From DATEVL01 sp964448245 (GTDB lineage Bacteria > Chloroflexota > Anaerolineae > Anaerolineales > E44-bin32), in NCBI GenBank assembly GCA_964448245.1, contig CAYUWF010000052.1, forward strand, positions 1-15,895: 15,895 bases of DNA, read 5' to 3'. The number at the start of each line of letters is the position of its first letter. The first letter of the stretch is position 1. Shown here piece by piece: positions 14,546 to 15,895 of the stretch. A program made the position numbers and the translations under genes. A model generated the notes under the pieces. It saw nothing but the letters and a program-made list of their open reading frames with translations. It did not search any database and was not told the DNA's origin.

Positions 14546-14548
14546 CGC

Positions 14549-15892
14549 CTAGCCGCCTCGCCCGGCCTGAACGGCATCTTTGCCGAGGACGGCCAGCCCC
14601 AGCGACATGCCGAGGGCCCCTTCGATCGTCTCCGCCCACGCCAGGAGGCGCTCGTCGTCGTAGAAGCGGGCGACCAGTTGCAGCCCGAGGGGCAGGCCGT
14701 CTTCGTCGAGACCGCAAGGAAGGGTCAGCGCCGGGAAACCGGCCTGGGTCCACGGCAAGTTCATCACCGGATCGCCGGTGCTCTCGAGCCCGCGCGGCGC
14801 CGGTCCGACGGTCGATGGGGCGACCCACAGGTCGATCCCGTCGCGTTCCATCGCCGCCTGCAACTCACGCCGCAGGACTGCCTGGCCGTCGCGCGCCGCC
14901 GCCAAGTCTTCGTCCGAGATCGCCTGGCCCTGGCGCAGCAGGCGCGCCGTGCGCTCGTGGTAGAGGTCGCCGTATCTCTCGAACCACGACGCATGGACCT
15001 GGGCGGCCTCGGCGGCGAGGATCAATTGGTGGCGGGCGGCGATGTCGTCGAAATTGGCCATGACGTCCACGTTGAGGACAACGAAGCCGGCCTGCGTGAG
15101 GCGCTCGATGGCCTGTTCGAAATGCACCCGCGAGACCTCGCCGGCCTGAGCGAGGTACGGCCCGGAGGGGACACCCAGGACGGGCGTCGGAGCATCGCGC
15201 ACGGCAGTCCAGCCGTCGCATAGGATTTCGGCCGCCACGGCCGCGCCGGCGACGTCGCGCGTGAAGAATCCGACATGATCGAGCGAAGGCGCCAGCGGAA
15301 TGAGGCCGTCGACCGGAACGCGGCGGTAGGTTGGCTTGAAGCCGACGACCCCACAGAAAGACGCCGGACGGATGATCGAGCCGATCGTCTGTGTCCCCAG
15401 ACTCAAAGGGCACAACCCGGCGGCGACGGAGGCCGCCGATCCGCTGCTCGACCCGCCGGGCGTGTGGGCGAGGTTGCGCGGATTGCGCGTCGGGCCGGGC
15501 GCGAAATAGGCGAACTCCGTCGTGACCGTCAACCCGAGCAGGATCGCCCCGGCGCGGCGAACGCGGCGGACCGCCTCGCCTTCCTCGCCCGAAAGTTGAT
15601 CCGGCGGCAAACGCGAGCCGGCCCGGGTGGAAAAGCCGCCGATGTGAAAGATGTCCTTCACGCCGACCGGGATGCAGAACAGGGCTTGCTGCGAGGCGGC
15701 CGGGTGTTGCTGTGCCACCGCCTCCGCTTCGCGCCGCAGCCGGGCGGCTCGCCCTTCCTCCGGAATCAGGGCCTGGATCCGGGGTTCCGCCGCCTCTAGG
15801 AGCTGGATGACCTCGTCGAGAAACTGGGCGACGGGCGGGTCGCCGCGGCGGAGGCCGGGAGCGAGTTGGGCGAGGGAGACGTCCAGAGTCAC
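14549..15892 (-). CDS. Amidase-signature family hydrolase
   Basis: This 447-residue protein is an amidase-signature serine hydrolase that splits C-N amide bonds. The catalytic Ser-cisSer-Lys triad is present: Lys79 in PVGVKDIF, a serine of the PGGSSSGSAA loop (148-150), and Ser172 in GTQTIGSIIRPASFCG, a form also seen in aspartyl/glutamyl-tRNA amidotransferase-unrelated amidases. The C-terminal LPWTQAGFPALTLPCG block is typical. The assigned start is GTG at 15892, only 3 bp from the window edge, so the true start may lie upstream. The N-terminus already matches the usual family beginning (LAQLAPGLRRGDPPVAQFLD), so little is likely missing. It is the first visible gene of the run and is coupled to fdrA by a 3-nt gap. 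The substrate is unknown; oxamate or a carbamoyl amide fits the context. Confidence 0.88.
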   Translation of the reverse strand: MTLDVSLAQLAPGLRRGDPPVAQFLDEVIQLLEAAEPRIQALIPEEGRAARLRREAEAVAQQHPAASQQALFCIPVGVKDIFHIGGFSTRAGSRLPPDQLSGEEGEAVRRVRRAGAILLGLTVTTEFAYFAPGPTRNPRNLAHTPGGSSSGSAASVAAGLCPLSLGTQTIGSIIRPASFCGVVGFKPTYRRVPVDGLIPLAPSLDHVGFFTRDVAGAAVAAEILCDGWTAVRDAPTPVLGVPSGPYLAQAGEVSRVHFEQAIERLTQAGFVVLNVDVMANFDDIAARHQLILAAEAAQVHASWFERYGDLYHERTARLLRQGQAISDEDLAAARDGQAVLRRELQAAMERDGIDLWVAPSTVGPAPRGLESTGDPVMNLPWTQAGFPALTLPCGLDEDGLPLGLQLVARFYDDERLLAWAETIEGALGMSLGLAVLGKDAVQAGRGG

Positions 15893-15895
15893 GGG

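Overview
The window is about 16 kb of GC-rich bacterial DNA with twelve genes, all on the minus strand, so transcription runs from high to low coordinates. The lipoprotein's Ala/Pro/Thr-rich linker and the many short palindromic intergenic repeats suggest an environmental Chloroflexota (Anaerolineae/Caldilineae-like) genome. That is inference from style; there is no rRNA or marker gene.

In transcription order, the right half (15892 to 6255) is a catabolic cluster: an amidase-signature hydrolase, FdrA, a DUF1116 protein (E. coli YlbE/AllG type), a cyclase/kynurenine-formamidase-family metal hydrolase, a small DinB-like protein, the molybdopterin subunit of a xanthine-dehydrogenase-family hydroxylase, and a DUF2877 protein (YlbF/AllH type). 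FdrA, YlbE and YlbF are the three E. coli proteins reported to form oxamate carbamoyltransferase, which cleaves oxalurate to oxamate and carbamoyl phosphate late in allantoin breakdown. All three families are here, but DUF2877 is separated from the other two by three genes. No carbamate kinase, allantoinase, urate oxidase, or FAD/FeS partner for the molybdenum enzyme lies in the window.

After a 411-bp gap with a candidate promoter come the four genes of a BMP-type nucleoside/purine ABC importer (5843 to 798): lipoprotein binding protein, double ATPase and two permeases. At the left edge is a second DinB-like protein fused to the start of a TPR-like region and cut off by the window end. The simplest joint reading is purine or purine-derivative uptake, a molybdenum-dependent hydroxylation, and terminal ureide/oxalurate cleavage that recovers carbamoyl phosphate, with the amidase and cyclase as candidate hydrolases for intermediates. 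The pathway is inferred, not shown.

The gaps in the right half hold structured repeats: at least six hairpins sharing a roughly 12-nt loop (GAGCGNAGTCGA or its complement, some degenerate) on different but always self-complementary stems, a heptamer tandem array, and a 78-bp nested inverted repeat.
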